Shown one piece after another: positions 1 through 5,591 of a DNA stretch of 6,408 bases; within the stretch, counting starts at the first letter, position 1, and every line of letters begins with the position of its first letter. A program made the position numbers and the translations under genes. The DNA comes from Savagea sp. Its GTDB lineage: Bacteria; Bacillota; Bacilli; Bacillales_A; Planococcaceae. The notes beneath the pieces are model-generated. The model was not told the DNA's origin. It did not search any database and saw only the letters and a list, made by a program, of their open reading frames with translations. The DNA lies in contig JASLHQ010000040.1 in NCBI GenBank assembly GCA_030152265.1, positions 1 through 6,408 on the forward strand, in the 5' to 3' direction.

Positions 1-121
1 CACCCGTCGTTACAATGAGTAGCAATGTAGGCCACAATCCGAACCATTTTCCTGAATAAAGCAATGCGACGATTTCAATGAAAGGGATTCCGACAAATAA
101 TAGGATCAAGTATTTCAACAT
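1..121 (-). CDS. fxsA: FxsA family membrane protein, N-terminal 40 codons only (runs off the window edge)
   Basis: The minus strand opens with ATG at 121-119, nine bases after a perfect AGGAGG ribosome binding site (136-131). Its 40 visible codons start MLKYLILLFVGIPFIEIVAL and continue through SGKWFGLWPTLLLIVTTG. This matches the start of FxsA: a first hydrophobic helix (about residues 2-20) with the 'PFIEI' signature, a short polar turn, then a second helix beginning near 'PTLLLIV'. FxsA is a small inner-membrane protein; the E. coli homologue is known for suppressing F-exclusion of phage T7, and its ordinary cellular role is unclear. In B. subtilis the homologue (ytzA/fxsA) also follows pyk, which supports the call. 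Another ATG at 129-127 lies in a different frame and meets a stop after four codons. The rest of the gene is outside the window. The family call is firm; the function is not. Confidence 0.85.
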   Translation of the reverse strand, partial: MLKYLILLFVGIPFIEIVALLYSGKWFGLWPTLLLIVTTG

Positions 122-143
122 GTTTTCATTCCTCCTATTCATT

Positions 144-175
144 GAAAAAGAAGGTCGTCCTCAGACTGACCTTCT
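144..175 (-). terminator. Rho-independent terminator-like hairpin between pyk and fxsA
   Basis: On the minus strand AGAAGGTC (175-168) pairs with GACCTTCT (156-149). An inner GTC/GAC pairing (166-164 with 159-157) is offset by one bulged base (167), and the loop is four bases. A run of five T (149-145), the first of which is also the last base of the stem, follows the hairpin. It begins 13 bases after the pyk stop codon, so it should end the pyk transcript. Its 3' end is only about 20 bases before the fxsA start, which leaves no room for a separate fxsA promoter downstream of it. Transcripts that reach fxsA must therefore pass through this hairpin. Confidence 0.75.
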
Positions 176-187
176 CTTCATTAATAT

Positions 188-217
188 ATTATAAGACGCG
201 AGCATGACCGCTGTAAA
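188..217 (-). promoter_or_regulatory. Candidate sigma-A promoter for fxsA inside the 3' end of pyk
   Basis: The minus strand carries TTTACA (217-212, five of six matches to the -35 consensus), an 18-base spacer, and a perfect TATAAT -10 box (193-188) that overlaps the pyk stop codon. Transcription would start near 181 and give a leader of about 60 bases before the fxsA ATG at 121. That leader would contain the hairpin at 175-149. A/T-rich -10-like sequences arise by chance around stop codons, so only the combination with a good -35 at near-normal spacing makes this credible. Confidence 0.5.
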
Positions 218-1949
218 TACATCCTGTTTCAGCATGCATCGTAATCGGACTGCCGTCTAATATTTTTTCCGTTGCACCTTCAACACCGACGATGACTGGA
301 ATGCCGAGTGATAATCCTACAACTGCACCGTGACTCGTTAAGCCACCTTCTTCTGTGACAAGACCTGCACATTGTTCAATGAGATGAATCATGTCTTTAT
401 CGGAAGATTTCGTGACGATGATCGCATCTTTCACGTCGACACCTTTTAAATCTTCAGCCGTTTCAGCGACGACTGCACGACCGTAGACGTTCGCTTTACC
501 GATTCCTTGTCCGCTTGCGACTAAGTCTCCGATAATGTGAATTTTCATTAAGTTTGTCGTACCTGCTTGACCGACTGGTACTCCTGCAGTAATGACGACG
601 ACATCTCCATGGTCGATATAGTTGTTTTCCAAGCTTGCGTCAACCGCTTCTTGTAAAATACCATCGATAGTTGTCGCACGCTTTCCTGTTAAAGGATAAA
701 CTCCCCAAGCTAATGTCAATTTTGTCGCATTGCGCTCCGACGATGTGACAGCGACAATTGGACAACCTGGACGATATTTCGCAATCATACGTGCTGTTTG
801 ACCGCTTTCTGTCGGTGCGAGGACCGCGCGCACTTTCAAATTAAGTGCTGTATAAGCTGCTGCTTGACCGATCGATTCCGTCATATTGCCATGTTGCTCA
901 CGGCGACGTGCTGAAACAACCGTCTTATAATCGATTGCATTTTCAGTCGTCACTGCAATATTGTGCATCGTTTTCACTGATTCTACCGGATACGCTCCTG
1001 CTGCCGTTTCTCCCGAAAGCATGATCGCATCACTACCATCGAAAATCGCGTTCGCTACGTCACTCGCCTCTGCACGCGTTGGACGTGGGTTCCATTGCAT
1101 AGAGTCAAGCATTTGAGTCGCTGTAATAACCGGTTTACCTGCTTGGTTACATTTGCGAATGAGTTCTTTTTGAACGAGTGGTACTTCTTCCGATAAAATT
1201 TCAACACCGAGGTCTCCACGTGCGACCATAACACCGTCTGAAATGCTTAAAATTTCATCGATGTTTTCGACGCCTTCTGCGTTTTCAATTTTTGGAATGA
1301 TATGAAGTGAACTTCCACCGTTCGCTTCTAACAATTCACGAATGATCATGACATCTGCTGGACGACGAACGAATGACGCTGCAATGAAATCAACCTCTTG
1401 TTCAATTCCAAATAAAATATCTTCACGATCTTTATCTGTAATTCCTGGAAGTCGAACCGCAACTCCTGGAACGTTTACCCCTTTATTATCTTTCAAGTGA
1501 CCTGAGTTTACGACGACTGTGCGAATGAGTCGTTTATCGTAATCTTTTCCCGTCACTTCTAATTGAATAAGTCCGTCGTCGAGTAAGACGAGTGAACCTA
1601 CTTCGAGATCATCGATTAATTTATCGTATGTCACCGAGAATAAATTCGGTGTACCGAGCACTTCTGACATAGAAATAGATACTTCTGCTCCTGATTTTAA
1701 TTCGACTGATCCATTTTCCATTTTGTGCGTACGTATTTCTGGACCTTTCGTATCGAGTAAAATACCGACAACTTTACCTGTACGTTTCGACGCTTCGCGA
1801 ATTGCTTTAATGCGTGCGCGATGTTCGTCTTGCGTTCCGTGCGAAAAGTTTAAACGCGCGACGTTCATTCCTGATAGTAATAATTGGTCTAAAATTTCCG
1901 GTGATTCACTCGCTGGACCGATCGTACATACAATTTTCGTTTTTCTCAT
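189..1949 (-). CDS. pyk: Pyruvate kinase with C-terminal phosphohistidine-like extension
   Basis: This cytosolic glycolytic enzyme converts phosphoenolpyruvate and ADP to pyruvate and ATP. At 586 residues it has the length typical of Bacillus pyruvate kinases. Visible motifs are the N-terminal KIVCTIGPAS; ARLNFSHG (31-38), which carries the nucleotide and potassium ligands; LLDTKGPEIRT (64-74); the active-site signature IIPKIENAEG (217-226) with catalytic Lys220 and metal ligand Glu222; ARGDLGVE (243-250); and ITATQML (275-281) with Thr278. A B domain lies at about 75-170 and an allosteric C domain at about 340-475. Residues from about 478 to the end form the extra C-terminal sequence, related to the phosphohistidine domain of PPDK and PTS enzyme I, with GGLTSHGAVVG around His540. 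The ATG at 1949 has AAGAGG (1965-1960) ten bases upstream. The gene is last in the operon, 76 bases after pfkA. By analogy with the family it should respond to AMP or ribose 5-phosphate, which cannot be seen here. Confidence 0.98.
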   Translation of the reverse strand: MRKTKIVCTIGPASESPEILDQLLLSGMNVARLNFSHGTQDEHRARIKAIREASKRTGKVVGILLDTKGPEIRTHKMENGSVELKSGAEVSISMSEVLGTPNLFSVTYDKLIDDLEVGSLVLLDDGLIQLEVTGKDYDKRLIRTVVVNSGHLKDNKGVNVPGVAVRLPGITDKDREDILFGIEQEVDFIAASFVRRPADVMIIRELLEANGGSSLHIIPKIENAEGVENIDEILSISDGVMVARGDLGVEILSEEVPLVQKELIRKCNQAGKPVITATQMLDSMQWNPRPTRAEASDVANAIFDGSDAIMLSGETAAGAYPVESVKTMHNIAVTTENAIDYKTVVSARRREQHGNMTESIGQAAAYTALNLKVRAVLAPTESGQTARMIAKYRPGCPIVAVTSSERNATKLTLAWGVYPLTGKRATTIDGILQEAVDASLENNYIDHGDVVVITAGVPVGQAGTTNLMKIHIIGDLVASGQGIGKANVYGRAVVAETAEDLKGVDVKDAIIVTKSSDKDMIHLIEQCAGLVTEEGGLTSHGAVVGLSLGIPVIVGVEGATEKILDGSPITMHAETGCIYSGHARVL

Positions 1950-1996
1950 GATTTAACCGCCTCTTATTCGTTATTCAATTCATATTTCGCTTCTCT

Positions 1997-2025
1997 AGTA
2001 TATATGAAATTAGACACTTTGTCTT
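1997..2025 (-). promoter_or_regulatory. Candidate internal promoter for pyk
   Basis: On the minus strand AAGACA (2025-2020, four of six -35 matches) is followed after exactly 17 bases by TATACT (2002-1997, five of six -10 matches). Initiation would fall near 1990, giving a leader of about 41 bases to the pyk ATG with its ribosome binding site inside. The site lies in the 76-base gap after pfkA, the largest gap inside the operon. It could raise pyk expression above that of the upstream genes. The -35 is weak, so this remains a candidate. Confidence 0.35.
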
Positions 2026-2036
2026 TTAAATAGACA
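2012..2036 (-). repeat. Overlapping short inverted repeats at the pfkA stop codon
   Basis: Read on the minus strand, the order is TGTCT (2036-2032), AGACA (2024-2020), TGTCT (2016-2012). The central AGACA can pair with either flanking TGTCT, giving two mutually exclusive 5-bp hairpins with loops of 7 and 3 bases. The first would enclose the pfkA stop codon; the second lies just after it and overlaps the candidate pyk -35 box. No U-tract follows, so this is not an intrinsic terminator. The stems are short and could be chance. Confidence 0.35.
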
Positions 2037-2985
2037 GCTCTTTAGACAATTTTAACATTTCCATATCTAAACAGTCTTTCGTCTCGAAAACGTCCTGAAG
2101 CGGGTAAGCGACGATTTGATGATTCCGCATTCCGATCGCTACTGTTCGTTGACCAGCTTGTAATTCTTCTACTGCACGAGCTCCGTAGCGACTCGCAATG
2201 ACGCGGTCACGCGCAGAAGGAGATCCCCCTCTTTGCATATGCCCGAGAACAGAAACGCGTGTTTCCACGTCTGCTTCCTCTTTTAAAAGTTGAGATAGCT
2301 TATCGCCAGACATGACACCTTCTGCTATGACGATTACACTATGCTGTTTGCCACGTTCTGAACTTTGTTTTAAACGTTCGACAACTTCATTCACTGCTAA
2401 AGGCTCTTCGGGGATGATGATCGATTCAGCACCGCCACCAAGTCCTGCCCAAAGCGCTAAATCCCCAGCGTCACGTCCCATCACTTCAACGATGAAGATA
2501 CGCTCATGTGAACTCGCCGTATCTCGAATTTTATCAATTGCTTCGACGACTGTATTTAAAGCTGTATCGAAACCAATTGTGAATTCAGTTCCTGTAATAT
2601 CATTGTCGATTGTAGCTGGTACACAAGCTACAGCAATTCCATAAGCAGATAATTCTAGAGCCCCTCGGAAAGAGCCGTCTCCTCCGATGACGACGAGCCC
2701 TTCAACCCCTTCCGCCTTTAAATTATCCGCTGCTTTTTGGCGCCCCGACTCTGTCATAAACTCCGGACTGCGCGCTGAGCGTAAAATCGTACCACCCCGT
2801 TGAATAATATCACCGACAGATCCAAGTTCAAATCGTTCAAACTCCCCTTTAATTAATCCGTCATACCCTTGATAAATACCGACGACTTCCATACCTTCAA
2901 ACAGTGCTTTACGCGCGACCGCACGTAAAGCAGCATTCATTCCTGGTGCGTCGCCACCGCTCGTCAATACTCCAATTTTTTTCAT
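2026..2985 (-). CDS. pfkA: ATP-dependent 6-phosphofructokinase
   Basis: This enzyme phosphorylates fructose 6-phosphate to fructose 1,6-bisphosphate, the committing step of glycolysis, as a cytosolic homotetramer. Its 319 residues equal the length of the well-studied Geobacillus stearothermophilus enzyme, and the key residues fall at the same numbers. These include the ATP site GGDAPGMNA (10-18) and GGDGS (101-105) with Asp103; the catalytic loop PATIDND (123-129) with Asp127; Arg162, Met169 and Arg171; Glu222; and Arg243, His249 and Arg252 for the sugar phosphate. The effector-site residues Arg21, Arg25, Arg154, Glu187, Arg211 and Lys213 are also present, so ADP activation and PEP inhibition are expected. 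Trp179 is conserved too. The start ATG at 2985 has GAGGGG (3000-2995) nine bases upstream. The gene follows accA after 18 bases, with its ribosome binding site in that gap, so it is almost certainly co-transcribed. Nothing in the protein looks unusual. Confidence 0.98.
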   Translation of the reverse strand: MKKIGVLTSGGDAPGMNAALRAVARKALFEGMEVVGIYQGYDGLIKGEFERFELGSVGDIIQRGGTILRSARSPEFMTESGRQKAADNLKAEGVEGLVVIGGDGSFRGALELSAYGIAVACVPATIDNDITGTEFTIGFDTALNTVVEAIDKIRDTASSHERIFIVEVMGRDAGDLALWAGLGGGAESIIIPEEPLAVNEVVERLKQSSERGKQHSVIVIAEGVMSGDKLSQLLKEEADVETRVSVLGHMQRGGSPSARDRVIASRYGARAVEELQAGQRTVAIGMRNHQIVAYPLQDVFETKDCLDMEMLKLSKELSI

Positions 2986-3003
2986 GGCACATGACCCCTC
3001 ACT

Positions 3004-3954
3004 TTACTCCGTAAATTGACCGATCGCACGAAACTTGTCATAACGACTTTGAATCAATGCGTCCTCATCTAAAGAGTTTAACATGTTTAATGAATTTCGG
3101 AGGACTTTTCGCATATTTTCAGCTTGTTGCTGGACGTTACGATGCGCGCCTCCTAATACTTCGGGAATAATTTCATCGACGACACCGAGCTCTTTCAAAT
3201 GAGGAGCTGTAATTTTCATCGCTTCTGCCGCTTGTTGGGCGAGACTCGCATCTTTCCATAAAATCGATGCCGCTCCTTCCGGCGAAATGACCGAATATGT
3301 GGAATGTTCCAACATGTGTAAGTGGTTCGCTACTCCGAGTGCAAGCGCCCCTCCGCTGCCACCTTCACCGATGACAATCGAGATGACTGGAACTTTCAAC
3401 CCTGCCATTTCAACTAAATTACGTGCAATCGCTTCACTTTGGCCACGCTCTTCTGCCGCTTTTCCTGGATATGCCCCTTTCGTATCGATAAAGCAAATAA
3501 TTGGGCGCTTGAACTTTTCTGCTTGTTTCATTAAACGAAGCGCCTTTCGATATCCTTCTGGGTGTGGCATCCCAAAGTTGCGACGGACGTTTTCTTTCGT
3601 GTCCTTACCTCTTTGATGCCCGATTACTGTCACTGGTAAACCTTCAAATGAGGCGATTCCTCCGACAATTGCCGCGTCATCCCCGTACAATCGATCCCCG
3701 TGTAATTCCATGAAACAATCAAATAGCTGAGCGATATAATCGAGTGATGTTGGACGGTCAGCATGTCGAGCGACTTGCACTTTTTGCCACGAGTCCATAT
3801 CACCGTAAATGTCCGTTTCTAATTTTTCAAGTCGAGCTTTTAAATGCTGAATCTCTTCGGATAAATCGACTTCGTTCGCTTCAGTAAATTGCTCCAACTC
3901 TTCTATTTTCTCACGCAACTTAATAACTGGCTTTTCAAATTCTAATGTTTTCAT
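3004..3954 (-). CDS. accA: Acetyl-CoA carboxylase, carboxyltransferase subunit alpha
   Basis: AccA pairs with AccD to form the carboxyltransferase, which moves the carboxyl group from carboxybiotin on the biotin carrier protein to acetyl-CoA and yields malonyl-CoA for fatty-acid synthesis. The 316 residues begin with a charged, probably coiled-coil helix (about 5-47). The crotonase-like fold follows, with GHQRGKDTKENVRRNFGMP (112-130), DTKGAYPG (157-164), the glycine-rich oxyanion region GEGGSGGALALG (197-208) and SPEGAASILW (224-233). The ATG at 3954 overlaps the accD stop codon (ATGA) and has its own GGAGG (3968-3964) nine bases upstream. It can therefore be translated both by coupling and by direct initiation, which suits a subunit needed in equal amount to AccD. 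Length and motifs are standard for Bacillales. Confidence 0.98.
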   Translation of the reverse strand: MKTLEFEKPVIKLREKIEELEQFTEANEVDLSEEIQHLKARLEKLETDIYGDMDSWQKVQVARHADRPTSLDYIAQLFDCFMELHGDRLYGDDAAIVGGIASFEGLPVTVIGHQRGKDTKENVRRNFGMPHPEGYRKALRLMKQAEKFKRPIICFIDTKGAYPGKAAEERGQSEAIARNLVEMAGLKVPVISIVIGEGGSGGALALGVANHLHMLEHSTYSVISPEGAASILWKDASLAQQAAEAMKITAPHLKELGVVDEIIPEVLGGAHRNVQQQAENMRKVLRNSLNMLNSLDEDALIQSRYDKFRAIGQFTE

Positions 3955-4814
3955 ACATTTGTACCTCCAGTATGTAATTCGACAATGAGCGCAAGCTTTT
4001 CACGCAAGTCGTGACGGTGGATTACGGCATCTAACTGTCCGCAATCTAATAAAAACTCAGCCGTTTGGAAATTTTCCGGAAGTTTCTCCCGAACAGTCTG
4101 TTCAATGACGCGACGACCCGCAAATCCGATTAACGCTTGTGGTTCCGCTAAATTAATGTCTCCAACTGACGCGAAGCTAGCTGAGACACCACCTGTTGTT
4201 GGATACGTCATAATTGAGACGTATAGCAACCCTTTTGCAGCATGACGCTCCAATGCTACGCTCGTTTTTGCCATTTGCATTAAAGATAAAATACCTTCCT
4301 GCATACGCGCCCCACCGCTCGCTGCAAAAATAAAGACTGGAATTTCTTCTTTTGTACCGAGCTCAATGAGGCGAGTTAATTTCTCGCCTACGACAGACCC
4401 CATAGAACCCATGCGGAAATTAGAATCCATAATCGCCACTGCAATGCGCTTTCCTTCTAATTTAGCGATACCCGTTAATACCGCTTCATTTAAGTCCGTT
4501 TTTTCTTGATCGACTTTCACTTTCTCCATATAGCCAGGAAAACCGAGAGGGTTCTCTGTTTTCAAATGATCATCGATAGAATTAAAACTGCCTTCATCAA
4601 ATAAATAATCCATTCGTTCACGCGCTGTCATCGTGTAGTGATAATCACATTTGGAACATACTTTTCCAGCTTTTAATAGTTCCGTCGTCATTTCAATCGC
4701 TTTACATTGTGGACATTTCGTCATAATCCCTTCTGGCACATCTTCTTTTGCTTGTTTTGAAGGAATTGTTACTGCTTGTTTTTTCTTTTTAAATAAGTCG
4801 CGAATCATCATCAT
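3951..4814 (-). CDS. accD: Acetyl-CoA carboxylase, carboxyltransferase subunit beta
   Basis: AccD is the second half of the carboxyltransferase that makes malonyl-CoA. Its 287 residues begin with a basic stretch, then a zinc ribbon with Cys34, Cys37, Cys53 and Cys56 (CPQC and CSKC). The crotonase-like domain carries SNFRMGSMGSVVGEK (131-145), SGGARMQEG (166-174), TTGGVSASFA (206-215), GFAGRRVIEQT (230-240) and GQLDAVIHR (259-267). In E. coli the corresponding zinc domain binds accA and accD mRNA as feedback; whether that happens here is unknown. The gene overlaps the regulator's stop codon by ATGA. The start is ambiguous: three ATG codons follow in a row (4814, 4811, 4808), and the protein begins MMMIRDLF. 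By eye against B. subtilis AccD, which starts MLKDIF, the third Met would fit the family N-terminus. I keep the first because it gives the ATGA overlap. Confidence 0.97.
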   Translation of the reverse strand: MMMIRDLFKKKKQAVTIPSKQAKEDVPEGIMTKCPQCKAIEMTTELLKAGKVCSKCDYHYTMTARERMDYLFDEGSFNSIDDHLKTENPLGFPGYMEKVKVDQEKTDLNEAVLTGIAKLEGKRIAVAIMDSNFRMGSMGSVVGEKLTRLIELGTKEEIPVFIFAASGGARMQEGILSLMQMAKTSVALERHAAKGLLYVSIMTYPTTGGVSASFASVGDINLAEPQALIGFAGRRVIEQTVREKLPENFQTAEFLLDCGQLDAVIHRHDLREKLALIVELHTGGTNV

Positions 4815-4827
4815 TCCCTACTTTCCC
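4806..4827 (-). promoter_or_regulatory. Weak ribosome binding region and triple ATG start of accD
   Basis: Unlike the other genes, accD lacks a clear AGGAGG. The minus strand shows GGGAAAG (4827-4821), six bases before the first ATG, and AGGGA (4819-4815), which touches the first ATG but is six bases before the third (4808-4806). This suggests either initiation mainly by ribosomes that have just ended the regulator, or use of the third ATG. The arrangement ties AccD output to translation of the regulator. Confidence 0.5.
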
Positions 4828-5461
4828 GTTCAATAATTTCAATCCATTGTTCATAATGTATTAAAGCTTGTCGTTCATTTTGTAAACCGAGATGAACTAA
4901 AAGCTGTGCGAGTGGTTCTGCTTCACGTTCGGTAGATAATGCTTCGTAATGAATTTGATCGTACTGTTTCACTAAAAACCAAATTTTTAGCGACAGTCGA
5001 TTTTCAGAGGCGACGAGCATCTCTCGCATCACATCTTCACGCCACACAGCTCCTTCATGTAAAACTTTCGCATATAAACTTTCCCAAACAGGCAATTTCG
5101 CCGCTGCTTCGTTACGACAAATTTCAGTAATCGCAGCCCGTTCATGCATTCTTCTCGTCTTCCGAACGTCGTCGACAGATTGCTGACGTTGTAAAATGAA
5201 GGTTGATAATACTTCGACAAGTTGATGGCGTTTAAAATCTGCTAAAAATGTTCCTTCCCCTCGTCTCGTCTCGATTAGTCCGAGTAATTCCATACTGCGC
5301 AACGCTTCTCGAATCGTCGGTCGTCCAACTTCTAGCCTTTCAGATAATGAACGTTCCGACGGTAATTTTTCGCCAATTTTAATTTGCTCTTCTTCAATGA
5401 TTGAGCGAATTTCTTCCACAATTGCTAAAAATCGCTTAGGAGCTTGTTGTTCTTTCGTCAT
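4811..5461 (-). CDS. GntR-family transcriptional regulator, FadR-like, first gene of the accDA-pfkA-pyk operon
   Basis: This 216-residue DNA-binding protein has an N-terminal winged helix-turn-helix of the GntR type at about residues 9-75. The classical core is visible: GEKLPSERSLSERL (30-43), the recognition helix VGRPTIREALRSMELLGLI (45-63) and the wing RRGEGTFLAD (66-75). The rest (about 85-216) is all-helical, as in the FadR/FCD branch, but the usual metal-binding 'D-x-x-x-H' is hard to find. The aligned stretch reads EDVMREMLVASENRL (142-156), with no His. The domain may therefore bind a ligand without metal, as E. coli FadR does with acyl-CoA, but the ligand is unknown. The ATG at 5461 has AAGGAG (5474-5469) seven bases upstream. 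Position and operator suggest an autorepressor of the fatty-acid and glycolysis operon. Regulators of this kind occur beside accD in other Bacillales; I assign no gene name. Confidence 0.9.
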   Translation of the reverse strand: MTKEQQAPKRFLAIVEEIRSIIEEEQIKIGEKLPSERSLSERLEVGRPTIREALRSMELLGLIETRRGEGTFLADFKRHQLVEVLSTFILQRQQSVDDVRKTRRMHERAAITEICRNEAAAKLPVWESLYAKVLHEGAVWREDVMREMLVASENRLSLKIWFLVKQYDQIHYEALSTEREAEPLAQLLVHLGLQNERQALIHYEQWIEIIERESRE

Positions 5462-5484
5462 GAACGCTCTCCTTCTCTCTTTTT

Positions 5485-5499
5485 AGTGGTCATACCACT
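5485..5499. promoter_or_regulatory. FadR/GntR-type operator
   Basis: AGTGGTCATACCACT is a perfect palindrome with 6-bp arms around a 3-base centre. It contains TGGTnnnACCA, the core recognised by FadR-subfamily GntR proteins (the E. coli FadR site has TGGTCnGACCA). It lies about three bases downstream of the predicted transcription start and 23 bases before the regulator's ATG. Binding there would block RNA polymerase, so negative autoregulation is the simplest reading. Confidence 0.75.
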
Positions 5500-5509
5500 T
5501 CTGTAAATA

Positions 5510-5538
5510 AGCATACATAATTTCATACTATTCGTAAA
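5510..5538 (-). promoter_or_regulatory. Candidate operon promoter upstream of the regulator
   Basis: On the minus strand TTTACG (5538-5533) and TATGCT (5515-5510) are separated by exactly 17 bases. Each matches four of six consensus positions, so the promoter would be moderate. The A/T tracts just upstream (5552-5541) could act as an UP element. Initiation near 5502-5504 places the palindrome immediately downstream. This is the only gap in the operon region able to hold a full promoter, apart from the one before pyk. Confidence 0.55.
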
Positions 5539-5546
5539 GGTTTTTC

Positions 5547-5585
5547 AAAAAAGAGCATAAAAAAAGCGACGAGCTACTTATGCTC
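5547..5585 (-). terminator. Second, alternative terminator hairpin after dnaE
   Basis: On the minus strand GAGCATAA (5585-5578) is perfectly complementary to TTATGCTC (5560-5553), and six T (5552-5547) follow. The loop would be 17 bases and contains the 3' arm of the first terminator. Because GAGC (5585-5582) belongs to both stems, the two hairpins cannot form together. It may act as a backup for transcripts that pass the first stop. Confidence 0.5.
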
Positions 5586-5591
5586 ATCGCT
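5559..5591 (-). terminator. Rho-independent terminator of dnaE
   Basis: The minus strand shows AGCGATGAGC (5591-5582), a 7-base loop, and GCTCGTCGCT (5574-5565). This is a 10-bp stem with one G-T wobble, followed by a run of T ending at 5559. The 5' arm starts within the TAG stop codon of dnaE, so a ribosome ending translation would cover part of the stem. It separates dnaE from the regulator operon. Confidence 0.85.

Noticed and set aside
1723..1956. Plus-strand open frame opposite the start of pyk
   Set aside because: It is antisense to highly conserved pyruvate kinase motifs, its product resembles no known family, and it has no convincing start signals.
2312..3616. Plus-strand open frames opposite pfkA and accA (about 110 codons each)
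   Set aside because: They mirror conserved enzyme coding sequence and give low-complexity Ser/Thr/Pro-rich products with no supporting context.
5029..5220. A 63-codon minus-strand frame inside the regulator gene, in another frame
   Set aside because: It overlaps the GntR regulator completely, and the regulator frame has clear family motifs while this one has none.
5491..5528. CATAC at 5491, 5512 and 5524, considered as an array of half-sites for a second regulator
   Set aside because: The copies are only five bases, partly coincide with the -10 box and the operator, and have uneven spacing (21 and 12). This is expected by chance in A/T-rich DNA.
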